DNA of 52,879 bases from JBGSUZ01 sp963677505 (GTDB lineage: Bacteria; Bacillota; Clostridia; Peptostreptococcales; Acidaminobacteraceae): the NCBI GenBank assembly GCA_963677505.2, contig CAXXWB010000052.1, positions 1 through 52,879 on the forward strand, given 5' to 3'. Below, one piece after another: positions 27,905-36,223 of the stretch. The notes under the pieces were generated by a model that did no database searches, was not told the DNA's origin, and was given only the letters and a program-made list of their open reading frames with translations. The first letter of the stretch is position 1. Each line of letters starts with the position of its first letter. The translations under genes were made by a program, and so were the position numbers.

Positions 27905-29375
27905 ATGATACGCTGGGAAATACAAAACACTGAACTTGACCTTTCTTATGATTACGGTCATATGATTCAGACTTTTTTACCGGGTGAAGCGGATTCTAAA
28001 GCCGATGAAATTGAAGTTTTGCAAGTTGTGGACTTAGGTAAAATTCAGGGAAGACTATCCTTTAAAGAGAAAGTCTACACCATTGAAACTGCTTATGCTG
28101 CGCTTACTCAAAAACATCAGATTCAAAGAGATTTAAAGGTCTACTTAAAGCTGAATTTCTTTGATCTTCTAAGTCAAGTTATGAAACCCTGTAACCCTTA
28201 TGGGACCTTAGTTGGAATTCGACCTGTGAAACTTGTTCATGAAATGTTACAACTAAGTCGCTCAGACCTTGAAATTTCAACATACCTACAAGACGTTTAC
28301 CGGGTTACCCAAGATAAAATAGAGCTGATGTTAGGTATTGCCAAGTTGGAACAGCCTATTTTAGATGTTCAAGACGAAAAAACCATTTCCCTCTATATTT
28401 GTATACCTTTTTGCAGAACAAGGTGTTCATATTGTTCGTTCCCAGCTAATTCGGTGGCACAAAAAGGTCATTTGATGGATCGGTATATTGAGCAATTGAC
28501 CCACGAAATTACAGAAATGGCAGCGGATATTAAGCTTAGAAGCCTGACGGTTGATTGTATTTACATCGGTGGAGGGACGCCTACTGCACTTTCGGCGGCT
28601 CAACTGGAAAAATTGCTCATCTGTGTGGATGAACATTTTGATAGAAGCAAAGTAATGGAATACACCGTAGAAGCAAGGTAGACCAGACACTTTAGACGAT
28701 GAGAAACTAACCCTAATGGCACAGTTTAAAGTCGATCGAATTTGTGTCAATCCACAGACCATGGTTAACCATACTTTAAAAGAAATTGGAAGAGACCATG
28801 ACGCCTTTGCTATTCAAGAACTTTACACAAAAGCGAGAGAACATGGCTTTAAGCATATTAATATGGATCTGATTGCGGGGCTTGGCACGGAGACTGAATT
28901 GGATATGGCATACACCATTGAAGAAATTCTTAAAATGAGACCAGAGAATGTAACGGTGCATACCTTAGCCGTTAAACGGGCCTCAAAGCTCAATGAATTA
29001 AAAGATGATTTAATGCTCCAGTCGGCTAACACGGTGTCTAACATGGTGGGTATTGCCACAGAGAAGCTCCTTGAAGCAGGGTATGAGCCTTATTATATGT
29101 ACAGACAGAAGCAAATGATTGGCAACCTAGAAAACATAGGGTTTGCGCTACCTAATGAAGTTTGTGTATACAATGTACGTACCATGGAAGAGCAACATAG
29201 CATTTTAGCCTTAGGGGCAGGGGCCATTAGCAAAATCTATTTTAAAGATGAAAATCGTCTTGAGAGATTTTCAAACTCTAAAGGACTAGAAGATTATCTG
29301 GCAAGAACGGACGAGTTGATTCAGCGTAAAAAAGAGTGGTTGACAAGCCGTTACGATTTTTCTATAATTAAGTAA
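27905..29375 (+). CDS. hemZ: HemZ-type radical SAM protein, coproporphyrinogen dehydrogenase-like (one frameshift)
   Basis: The protein is of the HemZ/HemN-like radical SAM group, annotated as oxygen-independent coproporphyrinogen III oxidase; that activity is uncertain for Clostridial HemZ. A 160-residue N-terminal extension precedes the cluster motif CIPFCRTRCSYC (CX3CX2C). YIGGGTPTAL follows, and then VEA is cut by a stop at 28679. The other frame continues GRPDTLDDEKLTLMAQFKVDRICVNPQT, GLGTETELD and YYMYRQKQMIGNLENIGFA. Deleting one A from GCAAGG at 28675 gives about 489 residues, the usual length. The ATG at 27905 overlaps no strong site, so translation is likely coupled to the preceding gene. 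Its 3' end contains the aspS promoter. Confidence 0.85.
29340..29368 (+). promoter_or_regulatory. Consensus sigma-A promoter for the aspS T-box
   Basis: TTGACA at 29340-29345, a 17-base spacer and TATAAT at 29363-29368 match the sigma-A consensus exactly. It lies inside the last codons of hemZ, with the start expected near 29375. Confidence 0.85.
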
Positions 29376-29384
29376 ATTCATAAG

Positions 29385-29585
29385 ACTCGTTGGAAGAGTA
29401 GGTCAATGGAACATTTAAGAGAGTCAGGGGCGGTGAAACCTGGTATGAAGAAATTGACTGAAGACATCAACACACAAAGAGTCAACCAACAATGAAGTGG
29501 GTATTACCAATTAGGGTGGCACCGCGGGAAATCTTAGCTCTCGTCCCTATGCTTAGGCATGGACTGAGGGCTTTTTTGTTGTTTT
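29385..29585 (+). ncRNA. T-box riboswitch, aspartate type
   Basis: The conserved T-box sequence AGGGTGGCACCGCGGG is at 29513-29528. Its TGGC bulge can pair with a GCCA tRNA end, which agrees with the G discriminator base of tRNA-Asp. Stem I features include AAGAGAGTCAGG at about 29418. A GAC codon at 29456-29458 is the probable specifier, and another GAC lies at 29463. The leader ends in a terminator (29536-29578). The downstream gene aspS confirms the specificity. Low charging of tRNA-Asp should allow read-through. Confidence 0.92.
29536..29578 (+). terminator. T-box regulated terminator
   Basis: AGCTCTCGTCC pairs with GGACTGAGGGCT, with an inner ATGC/GCAT stem, and continues into TTTTTT. 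It competes with the antiterminator formed by the T-box sequence. Confidence 0.85.
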
Positions 29586-29665
29586 CTATTAACAAAATAT
29601 TCCAAATGGAGTGTCGAGCAAAATACTACGTACAAAAATATTGGAAAAGTGAAAGGAGCATGAAC

Positions 29666-31459
29666 ATGGGTGAATTAATGAATGGCATGAAAAGAAGCCA
29701 TATGTGTGGTGTCCTTCGATCCGAAAATATCGGTGAACGGGTAACCTTAATGGGCTGGGTGCAAAGAAAGAGAAATTTAGGCGGTTTAATATTTGTAGAC
29801 TTGAGAGATAAAATGGGTCTCGTGCAAATCGTTTTTGATACGAAAGTCTCTCAAGAAGCCTTTGACAAAGCAGAAGGTTTAAGAGGGGAGTTCGTTATAG
29901 CCCTCACGGGAGAAGTTAAGCAAAGAGAATCTGTAAACGATCAGTTGCCTACAGGTCAAATTGAAGTTTTTGCAGACAGTTTAAAAATTCTTAACGAATC
30001 TGAAGTCCCACCAATCCACATTAACGATGATGATAAAGCCAATGAAATGCTTCGTCTTAAATACCGTTACTTGGATCTTAGAAAGCCTAAAATGCAGAGC
30101 AAACTGCTTTTCAGAAGTAAGTTGGCTAAAACAGCTAGAAACTTCCTAGACGACAATAATTTTACAGAAGTGGAAACACCTGTGCTTACAAAGCCAACAC
30201 CAGAAGGTGCAAGAGACTATTTAGTGCCAAGTCGTGTGAACCAAGGCAAGTTCTATGCACTGCCACAATCACCGCAACTTTTCAAACAAATTCTCATGGT
30301 CAGTGGTTTTGATAGATATTATCAAATCGTTAAGTGTTTTAGAGATGAAGATCTTCGTGCAGATAGACAACCTGAATTTACTCAAATCGATATTGAAATG
30401 TCATTTGTTGAGCAAGACGATGTTATTTCAGTCAATGAGCAGTTAATCAAAAAAATGTTCAAAGACGCCATTGGTGTAGATGTACAATTGCCGCTTCAAA
30501 GAATGCCTTATCAAGAAGCGATGGATCGATTTGGTGTGGATAAGCCAGACGTTCGTTTCGGTTTAGAATTAGTGGCTATGAATGACCTTGCGACAAATTG
30601 TGGATTTAAAGTCTTTTCAGATGCTATTGAAAACGGCGGAGATGTTCGTGGGATCAATATTAAAGGGGCCAGTGAAAAAATTAGCAGAAAAGACCTTGAT
30701 AAGCTTCAAGACTTTGTAAAGACTTATGGTGCTAAAGGCCTTGCTTGGGCGAGAATCAATGAAGGTGAAATTGCTTCACCTATATCAAAATTCTTCTCTG
30801 AAGAAGAAATGGCAGCCATTGTTGACAGAATGAACGGAGAAGTAGGCGACGTTCTCGTCTTTGTAGCGGATAAATCCAATGTGGTTTACGATGCACTAGG
30901 CAATTTGAGAAATGAACTGGCTAAGCGTCTAGAACTTACTAAAGATGACGACTATAAACTGCTTTGGGTGACTGAATTCCCGCTTCTCGAGTACGACGAA
31001 GAGGCTAATAGATACGCTGCGAAGCATCACCCATTTACATCTCCGATGGATGAAGACCTTCATATGTTGGAAACTGACCCAGGTAAAGTGAGAGCTAAAG
31101 CTTATGATATCGTTCTAAACGGCGTTGAAATAGGCGGCGGTTCTATTAGAATTCACAACGCTGACCTTCAAAAGAGAATGTTCAAAGCATTAGGTTTTAC
31201 AGATGAAGAAGCCTGCGAAAAATTCGGTTTCCTCATTGACGCCTTCAGATATGGCACACCGCCTCATGGTGGCATTGCATACGGCTTAGACCGTTTGGTG
31301 ATGCTCATGACGGGTACTGAAAACATTAGAGAGGTCATTGCCTTCCCTAAAACACAAAATGCTACATGCCTAATGACAGAAGCACCTACCAATGTAGATG
31401 CCAATCAGTTATTGGAATTAGCGGTACAAGTCGTTCTTCCGACAAAAGAAGAAGAGTAG
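29666..31459 (+). CDS. aspS: Aspartyl-tRNA synthetase
   Basis: A 597-residue bacterial-type AspRS, which charges tRNA-Asp. The N-terminal OB-fold anticodon domain contains GWVQRKRNLGGLIFVDLRD. Class II motif 1 is near TEVETPVLTKPTPEGARDYLVPSR, motif 2 is FRDEDLRADRQPEFTQIDIEMSF, and motif 3 is GIAYGLDRLVMLMTG. The bacterial GAD insertion domain lies between motifs 2 and 3. ATG 29666 has the best spacing to GAAAGGAG; an ATG at 29660 is too close, and an upstream in-frame start lies in the T-box. hisS, which often precedes aspS in Firmicutes, is absent here. Confidence 0.95.
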   Translation: MGELMNGMKRSHMCGVLRSENIGERVTLMGWVQRKRNLGGLIFVDLRDKMGLVQIVFDTKVSQEAFDKAEGLRGEFVIALTGEVKQRESVNDQLPTGQIEVFADSLKILNESEVPPIHINDDDKANEMLRLKYRYLDLRKPKMQSKLLFRSKLAKTARNFLDDNNFTEVETPVLTKPTPEGARDYLVPSRVNQGKFYALPQSPQLFKQILMVSGFDRYYQIVKCFRDEDLRADRQPEFTQIDIEMSFVEQDDVISVNEQLIKKMFKDAIGVDVQLPLQRMPYQEAMDRFGVDKPDVRFGLELVAMNDLATNCGFKVFSDAIENGGDVRGINIKGASEKISRKDLDKLQDFVKTYGAKGLAWARINEGEIASPISKFFSEEEMAAIVDRMNGEVGDVLVFVADKSNVVYDALGNLRNELAKRLELTKDDDYKLLWVTEFPLLEYDEEANRYAAKHHPFTSPMDEDLHMLETDPGKVRAKAYDIVLNGVEIGGGSIRIHNADLQKRMFKALGFTDEEACEKFGFLIDAFRYGTPPHGGIAYGLDRLVMLMTGTENIREVIAFPKTQNATCLMTEAPTNVDANQLLELAVQVVLPTKEEE

Positions 31460-31577
31460 AAATAAGGTAATGAATTGCCATAACGATATTTTATAGCCGT
31501 GAATATTATATCAATTATTTTAAAATAATATTAAGGATGGTATGATAACACTAGCATATTATTGTTATTGTTAATAT

Positions 31578-31618
31578 AATTATAGTGTTGCGAAAATTAA
31601 TTTCACAGCACTATAATT
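31578..31618. repeat. Inverted repeat upstream of the rseC-like gene
   Basis: AATTATAGTGTTG at 31578-31590 pairs with CAGCACTATAATT at 31606-31618 over 13 bases (one G-U pair). It could be a weak terminator after aspS or a leader structure of the next gene. The following T-rich stretch is interrupted. Confidence 0.5.
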
Positions 31619-31646
31619 TGCTTTTGAAATGAAAGGTGGAAGCAAC

Positions 31647-32102
31647 ATGTTCAGTATCGGCGTTGTTGAATCATTGAAGGGACAAAATGCAGTTGTTAAC
31701 CTAACCAGAAGTACCGCTTGCGGTGATTGTGGCGCTTGCCAGATGGGTAAAGAAAATTTAGAACGGCAGGTAGAAGCTCTTAACTTAGCAGGTGCAAAAG
31801 TCGGTGACTATGTTACTATGGAAATGGAAGATAACAAAGTGCTAAAAGCAGCATTCTTGGTATATATTATACCTTTAGTGGTTTTAGTAACTTGTATTTT
31901 TGGGACAATCTCAATTCTTCAATTATTCCAAATTTCAAAGAATGCAGAATTATATGGTTTTCTAGTAGGACTTGTTGGAATGTTTATCAGCTTTATGTTT
32001 ATCAAGAAAAGAGACAAAAAACTTGCTGAACGTGGGGATATGATGATTACCATTGTCAAAATTAATGAGGAGGAAAGTTCAACATGCACAATCAAAATTT
32101 AG
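31647..32102 (+). CDS. RseC/MucC-family (SoxR-reducing) membrane protein
   Basis: A 151-residue protein with the RseC/MucC domain. The N-terminal part has a cysteine cluster, STACGDCGACQMG, that could bind an Fe-S cluster. Two membrane helices (AAFLVYIIPLVVLVTCIFG and LYGFLVGLVGMFISFMFI) follow, then a basic cytoplasmic tail. Such proteins are associated with Rnf complexes and SoxR reduction in other bacteria; the role here is unclear since no rnf gene is nearby. ATG 31647 follows GAAAGGTGG. Its end overlaps the glyA start by 19 bases. Confidence 0.8.
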   Translation: MFSIGVVESLKGQNAVVNLTRSTACGDCGACQMGKENLERQVEALNLAGAKVGDYVTMEMEDNKVLKAAFLVYIIPLVVLVTCIFGTISILQLFQISKNAELYGFLVGLVGMFISFMFIKKRDKKLAERGDMMITIVKINEEESSTCTIKI

Positions 32103-33314
32103 AAGCTTTTGATCACGAGGTTTTCGAATCACTCCAGAACGAACTCAAAAGACAAAAAACAGGTATTGAATTAATCGCGTCAGAAAACAACGTAAGTTAT
32201 GCAGTTATGGAAGCAATGGGCAGTGTATTTACTAATAAATACGCAGAAGGTTACCCTGGTAAAAGATACTATGGTGGTTGTGAACATGTAGACGTTGTTG
32301 AAAATTTAGCAATTGATCGTCTTAAAAAGTTATTTAATGCGGATCATGCTAACGTTCAACCACACTCAGGCGCAAATGCGAACTTAGGCGTATACTTTGC
32401 AATGCTAAAACCAGGCGATACTGTTCTTGGTATGAACTTGTCACACGGTGGTCACTTAACCCACGGTTCACCAGTAAACATTTCTGGTATGTACTTTAAC
32501 TTTGTGGCTTATGGTGTATCTCCTGAAACAGAAACCATTGACTATGAAGATGTAAGAACTAAAGCTCTTGAGTGCAAGCCTAAAATGATTGTTGCAGGCG
32601 CAAGCGCTTACCCAAGAAAAATTGATTTCAAAAAATTCAGAGAGATTGCTGACGAAGTTGGCGCACTCTTAATGGTAGATATGGCACACATCGCAGGTTT
32701 AGTTGCAACAGGTCTTCACGAAAACCCATGTGATGTTGCAGATTTTGTAACAACAACAACACATAAAACACTTAGAGGTCCAAGAGGTGGCGCTATCCTT
32801 TGTAAAGCTGAATACGCTAAAGCAATTGATAAAGCAATCTTCCCTGGTATTCAAGGTGGTCCATTGATGCACGTGATTGCTGCAAAAGCAGTCAGCTTCA
32901 AAGAAGCCCTTCAACCAGATTTTAAAGATTACCAAGAAAATGTTGTTTCTAACTGTGCGGTAATGGCAGAAGCATTGAAAGCGAGAGGCTTCAAACTTGT
33001 TTCAGGTGGAACTGACAACCATTTATTTCCTTTTAGACCTTAGAAACAAAGGTTTAACAGGTAAAGTTGCTGAGAAAATGCTTGGAGAAGTAGAAGTGAC
33101 TGTCAATAAAAATACAGTACCTTTCGAAACAGAAAGCCCATTCATTACGTCAGGCGTGAGAATTGGTACAGCTGCTGTAACAACACGCGGTATGGGACAT
33201 ACAGAAATGAAGGAAATTGCAGAAATTATTGCGGATTGTCTTGAAAGCAAATCAGATATTGCATCATTAACAGCAAGAGTTCATGCACTTTGTGAACAGT
33301 TCCCACTTTACTAA
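32084..33314 (+). CDS. glyA: Serine hydroxymethyltransferase (one frameshift)
   Basis: GlyA interconverts serine and glycine with tetrahydrofolate, using PLP. The first frame shows ELIASENNVS, YPGKRYYGGCE, the MVDMAHIAGLVATG segment and TTTHKTLRGPRGG with the PLP lysine. At 33029-33030 the homology moves frame: the expected DNHLFLLDLRNKGLTGK needs one C removed from TTTCC, after which VEVTVNKNTVPFE and TTRGMGHTEM follow to the stop at 33314. The repaired length is about 410 residues, the family norm. AGGAGG precedes the ATG. It links to methylene-THF, the substrate of MetF encoded further on. Confidence 0.9.
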
Positions 33315-33333
33315 TTAATTGGAGGTCTTCCTT

Positions 33334-34734
33334 TTGGACCAGAAGCTTATTTTTGATTCGATGCAAAATATTTTGCAGGAAGTTGAAGAAGGCATCCATA
33401 TTGTCGATAAAAATGGCTTTACAGTTATTTATAACAAAGCTATGGAAAAAATTGAAGGCCTTGAGGCAGAATCTGTAATCGGGAAACATCTCTTAGAGGT
33501 GTTTCCCGATTGGACTAAAGAGAACAGTACGCTTTTAATGGCGATGTCATATGGACGTCCAATTCAGAAACAGATGCAAAATTATTTGAATTTGGTCGGA
33601 AAAAAAATTACGACTCTTAATACGACATACCCTATCTATCATGAAGATGAGTTGATTGGAGCCGTTGAAATTGCTAAGAACTTAACGGATATGAACAGCA
33701 TGTCCGACCAAATATTAGAGCTTCAAAGTAAACTGACTGGCAATCCGAAGCTTAAGTTTACTTCAAAAGCTCACTATACCTTTGACCAGATTATAGGTAA
33801 AAATATAAAGCTTTTTGAAGCCTTAAAGATTGCCAGACGTGCAGCCAATACAAGTTCTAGCGTTTTAATTGAAGGTGAGACAGGAACCGGTAAAGAGTTG
33901 ATTGCTCAAAGTATCCACTCTGATAGCCCGCGGTGGAGTAAAGCATTTATTGCTCAAAACTGTGCAGCCCTTCCACCAACCCTGCTTGAGAGTATTTTAT
34001 TTGGTACAACCAAAGGAAGTTTTACAGGAGCTCATGACCGAGCAGGTCTATTTGAACAATCTACAGGTGGCACCCTGTTCTTAGATGAAATCAACTCTTT
34101 AAGCTTAGACCTTCAGGCAAAGCTTCTGAGAGTGCTCCAAGAAGGTTATGTAAGACGTCTTGGGGGTCGTGACGACATTAAAATTGATGTCAGAATCATA
34201 GCAGCAACCAACGAAGATCCGATTCAACTGATGAACAGCAACTTGTTTAGAAAAGACTTATTCTACCGTTTAAACGTCATTAGTATTAAAATACCGCCAC
34301 TTAAGGATCGATCGGATGATATTCCAATGCTTGTAGACCACTTCATACGGTATTACAACGAAAAGTTGAATAAAGATGTTTGGATGCTTTCAACAGAGCT
34401 ACTAGAAGCTTTTAAGGGCTATCAATGGCCTGGAAATATCCGTGAACTGCAAAACTTTATTGAAAGCGCTATGAACATGATCAGCGACGAACATGTTATC
34501 AATAAAGAACATTTGCCAAGTCACGTAGAAGAGCTTTTAAAACAGAAGCGAAGTATTGATTTGCCTAAATTTGAGGCCTATTCAGATCTTAACGCTTACC
34601 TTGAAGAAATTGAAAAGGGCATTCTAAAAGAAGTTTTGGATGCCAGTTCTAATAACATATCTAAGGCAAGTGAAACTTTGGGGATATCAAGACAGAATTT
34701 ACAGTATAAAATTAAGAAGTATTTTGATCAATAA
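33334..34734 (+). CDS. Sigma-54-dependent PAS/AAA+ activator of the ornithine cluster
   Basis: A 466-residue enhancer-binding protein. An N-terminal PAS domain (about 10-120; EGIHIVDKNGFTVIYNKAMEKIEGLEAESVIG) probably senses a small molecule. The AAA+ domain has Walker A GETGTGKE near 180, a GAFTGA loop as GSFTGA at 228-233, Walker B GGTLFLDEINSL and the arginine region LFYRLNVISI. A Fis-type helix-turn-helix is at the end (NNISKASETLGISRQNLQYKIKKY). It begins with TTG at 33334 behind TTGGAGGT. It is placed directly upstream of a -24/-12 promoter and the ord operon, like the RocR-type regulator in known ornithine clusters. GSFTGA instead of GAFTGA is a tolerated variation in several members. 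Confidence 0.9.
   Translation: MDQKLIFDSMQNILQEVEEGIHIVDKNGFTVIYNKAMEKIEGLEAESVIGKHLLEVFPDWTKENSTLLMAMSYGRPIQKQMQNYLNLVGKKITTLNTTYPIYHEDELIGAVEIAKNLTDMNSMSDQILELQSKLTGNPKLKFTSKAHYTFDQIIGKNIKLFEALKIARRAANTSSSVLIEGETGTGKELIAQSIHSDSPRWSKAFIAQNCAALPPTLLESILFGTTKGSFTGAHDRAGLFEQSTGGTLFLDEINSLSLDLQAKLLRVLQEGYVRRLGGRDDIKIDVRIIAATNEDPIQLMNSNLFRKDLFYRLNVISIKIPPLKDRSDDIPMLVDHFIRYYNEKLNKDVWMLSTELLEAFKGYQWPGNIRELQNFIESAMNMISDEHVINKEHLPSHVEELLKQKRSIDLPKFEAYSDLNAYLEEIEKGILKEVLDASSNNISKASETLGISRQNLQYKIKKYFDQ
33363..33376. promoter_or_regulatory. Third copy of the 14-bp palindrome, inside the activator gene
   Basis: GCAAAATATTTTGC overlaps codons 10-15 of the sigma-54 activator. It is identical to the twin copies at 34741 and 34764 and could serve autoregulation. 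Coding constraint alone could also produce it. Confidence 0.5.
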
Positions 34735-34736
34735 GG

Positions 34737-34784
34737 AAGTGCAAAATATTTTGCTGTTAAATAGCAAAATATTTTGCACTTTTT
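34737..34784 (+). terminator. Terminator of the activator gene, formed by the twin palindromes
   Basis: An 18-bp perfect stem (34738-34755 with 34763-34780) and a 7-base loop lead into TTTTT, just after the activator stop codon. Each arm contains GCAAAATATTTTGC, itself palindromic. Confidence 0.85.
34741..34777. promoter_or_regulatory. Candidate upstream activating sequence: two GCAAAATATTTTGC palindromes
   Basis: Two exact 14-bp palindromes at 34741-34754 and 34764-34777 are centred 23 bp apart, about two helical turns. They lie about 245 and 222 bp upstream of the expected sigma-54 start site, a usual distance for enhancer sites. The identical third copy in the activator gene supports a shared binding protein. 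Binding is inferred. Confidence 0.65.
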
Positions 34785-34966
34785 CTATTGTTATGGTATT
34801 TTTATTCTTTTTCATCTGCATATCTAGTATGAATATTCAGAATATTAAAATGCGCAGTAGAGATATTTGAGTCATAGGCGCAAAAAACACATAAATTTAG
34901 TAAAAAATCGACTTTTTTCGATAGATTGTGAGGAAATTCTGTCAATTTCAAACTAACAACTTTAAC

Positions 34967-34983
34967 TTGGCACGGAGATTGCT
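34967..34983 (+). promoter_or_regulatory. Sigma-54 (-24/-12) promoter of the ornithine operon
   Basis: TTGGCACGGAGATTGCT matches the consensus TTGGCACR-N4-TTGCW at every defined position, with the GG and GC pairs 12 bases apart. The start is expected near 34993, about 40 bases before ord. Confidence 0.88.
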
Positions 34984-35033
34984 ATATATAACTGTGTATA
35001 GTTTTTCAACTACTTGTGGAGGTGTATTTTAAT

Positions 35034-36086
35034 ATGGATAAGCAAAATGTAAAAGTAGCAATTTGGGGTTTAGGTGCAATGGGAAGCGGTATGGCAAAAA
35101 TGCTTCTTACTAAAAAAGGCGTAGAAATCGTTGGTGTATGTGACAGAGGTGAAAACCACGTCGGCAAAGATCTTTACGAAGTCCTTGGTGTAGAAAGAGG
35201 CGATAGAAAGCCTGTTATCATCAACCCAAATATTGAAGAAGTTCTTACTGAAAAATGTGCAGACGTATGTCTTTGCGCAACAGATTCTTTCACACAAAAA
35301 GCTTTCCCTAGACTTAAATTTGTTCTTGAAAAGAAAATCAACGTTGTTTCAACTGCAGAGCAAATGGCATTCCCTAAAGCTCAAAATCCTGAGCTTGCTG
35401 AAGAACTTGACAAAATTGCTAAAGCAAACGGCGTTTCAATATTAGGTACAGGCATTAACCCAGGTCTTATCATGGATCTTCTTGTTGTGGTTATGACAGG
35501 TTGTATGCTTGATGTAGAACATATCGAATCTAAGAGAATCAATAGCTTATCACCATTCGGTCCTGCTGTAATGGAAGAGCAAGGTGTTGGTATTACTGTA
35601 GAAGAATTTGAAAAAGGCGTAAATGATGGCACTTTAGCAGGTCACGTTGGTTTCCACGAATCAGTAGGCATGATCGCAGAAGCTATTGGCTGGAAAGTAG
35701 AGAAATTCGAACAACAAATGAAACCAATCGTTACAGATGTAGATAGAAAATCACCATACGGTTTTGCTAAAGCTGGCGACGTTGCTGGTGTTAACATGAC
35801 GGGTCAAGGTTGGGTTGAAGGCGAAGTTAAAATTGACATGATTCACCCACAACAAATTGAGCCAGAGCAAGTTGGCGTACAAACAGGTGACTACGTTATT
35901 ATCAAAGGTACACCATCGATCAACATGATTAACAGCCCAGAAGTAGAAGGCGGCCTTGGCACAATTGCAATGTGTGTTAACATGATTCCTCATGTTATCA
36001 ATGCAAACCCAGGTCTTCACACAATGTTGACTCTTCCAGTTCCTAGAGCAATCATGGGCGATATGAGAGATCTTATCAGCAAATAA
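35034..36086 (+). CDS. ord: 2,4-diaminopentanoate dehydrogenase
   Basis: A 350-residue NAD(P)-dependent dehydrogenase that oxidatively deaminates 2,4-diaminopentanoate to 2-amino-4-oxopentanoate in ornithine degradation. The Rossmann motif is VAIWGLGAMGSGMAKML at residues 8-24, similar to dihydrodipicolinate reductase-like enzymes. The assignment rests on family resemblance together with the adjacent ortA, ortB, oraS and oraE. ATG 35034 is chosen behind TGGAGGTG; an in-frame GTG at 35016 would overlap that site. It is the first gene after the sigma-54 promoter. Confidence 0.92.
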   Translation: MDKQNVKVAIWGLGAMGSGMAKMLLTKKGVEIVGVCDRGENHVGKDLYEVLGVERGDRKPVIINPNIEEVLTEKCADVCLCATDSFTQKAFPRLKFVLEKKINVVSTAEQMAFPKAQNPELAEELDKIAKANGVSILGTGINPGLIMDLLVVVMTGCMLDVEHIESKRINSLSPFGPAVMEEQGVGITVEEFEKGVNDGTLAGHVGFHESVGMIAEAIGWKVEKFEQQMKPIVTDVDRKSPYGFAKAGDVAGVNMTGQGWVEGEVKIDMIHPQQIEPEQVGVQTGDYVIIKGTPSINMINSPEVEGGLGTIAMCVNMIPHVINANPGLHTMLTLPVPRAIMGDMRDLISK

Positions 36087-36120
36087 TTGGAGTCACAAAG
36101 AAATAGATAATAGTGATGTC

Positions 36121-36141
36121 GGTTGCAGCCTAGCTGCAACC
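36121..36141 (+). other. Intercistronic hairpin between ord and ortA
   Basis: GGTTGCAG and CTGCAACC form a perfect 8-bp stem with a 5-base loop. No T tract follows, so it is more likely an mRNA stability or processing element than a terminator. Confidence 0.55.
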
Positions 36142-36223
36142 GCTTATAGCTCCAATAATGAAGCTAAAGGTTTGTCTTGGGGTTTCTTACTTCGAGGCTC
36201 ATTCTTCAGAAAGTAGGTGTATT

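Noticed and set aside
28855..28890. TTGGCACGGAGA inside hemZ (near 28880) as another sigma-54 promoter
   Set aside because: It matches the -24 half only; the -12 TTGC is absent at the required spacing and it lies within a coding region.
29492..29665. Upstream extension of aspS from the longest open frame
   Set aside because: The extension is the T-box RNA and its terminator; the ribosome binding site and family N-terminus fix the start at 29666.
10889..33030. Programmed +1 frameshifting as the cause of the six frame breaks
   Set aside because: The sites share no slippery sequence or stop-codon context, and several genes are known to be read in a single frame in all relatives.
34640..34870. 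ORF of 76 codons overlapping the end of the activator gene and the twin palindromes
   Set aside because: It is in a different frame of a well-supported gene and runs through a terminator; the product is a hydrophobic low-complexity string with no ribosome binding site.
34785..35033. Cobalamin riboswitch before the B12-dependent ornithine genes
   Set aside because: No B12-box or aptamer pattern is visible; the region holds a sigma-54 promoter instead.
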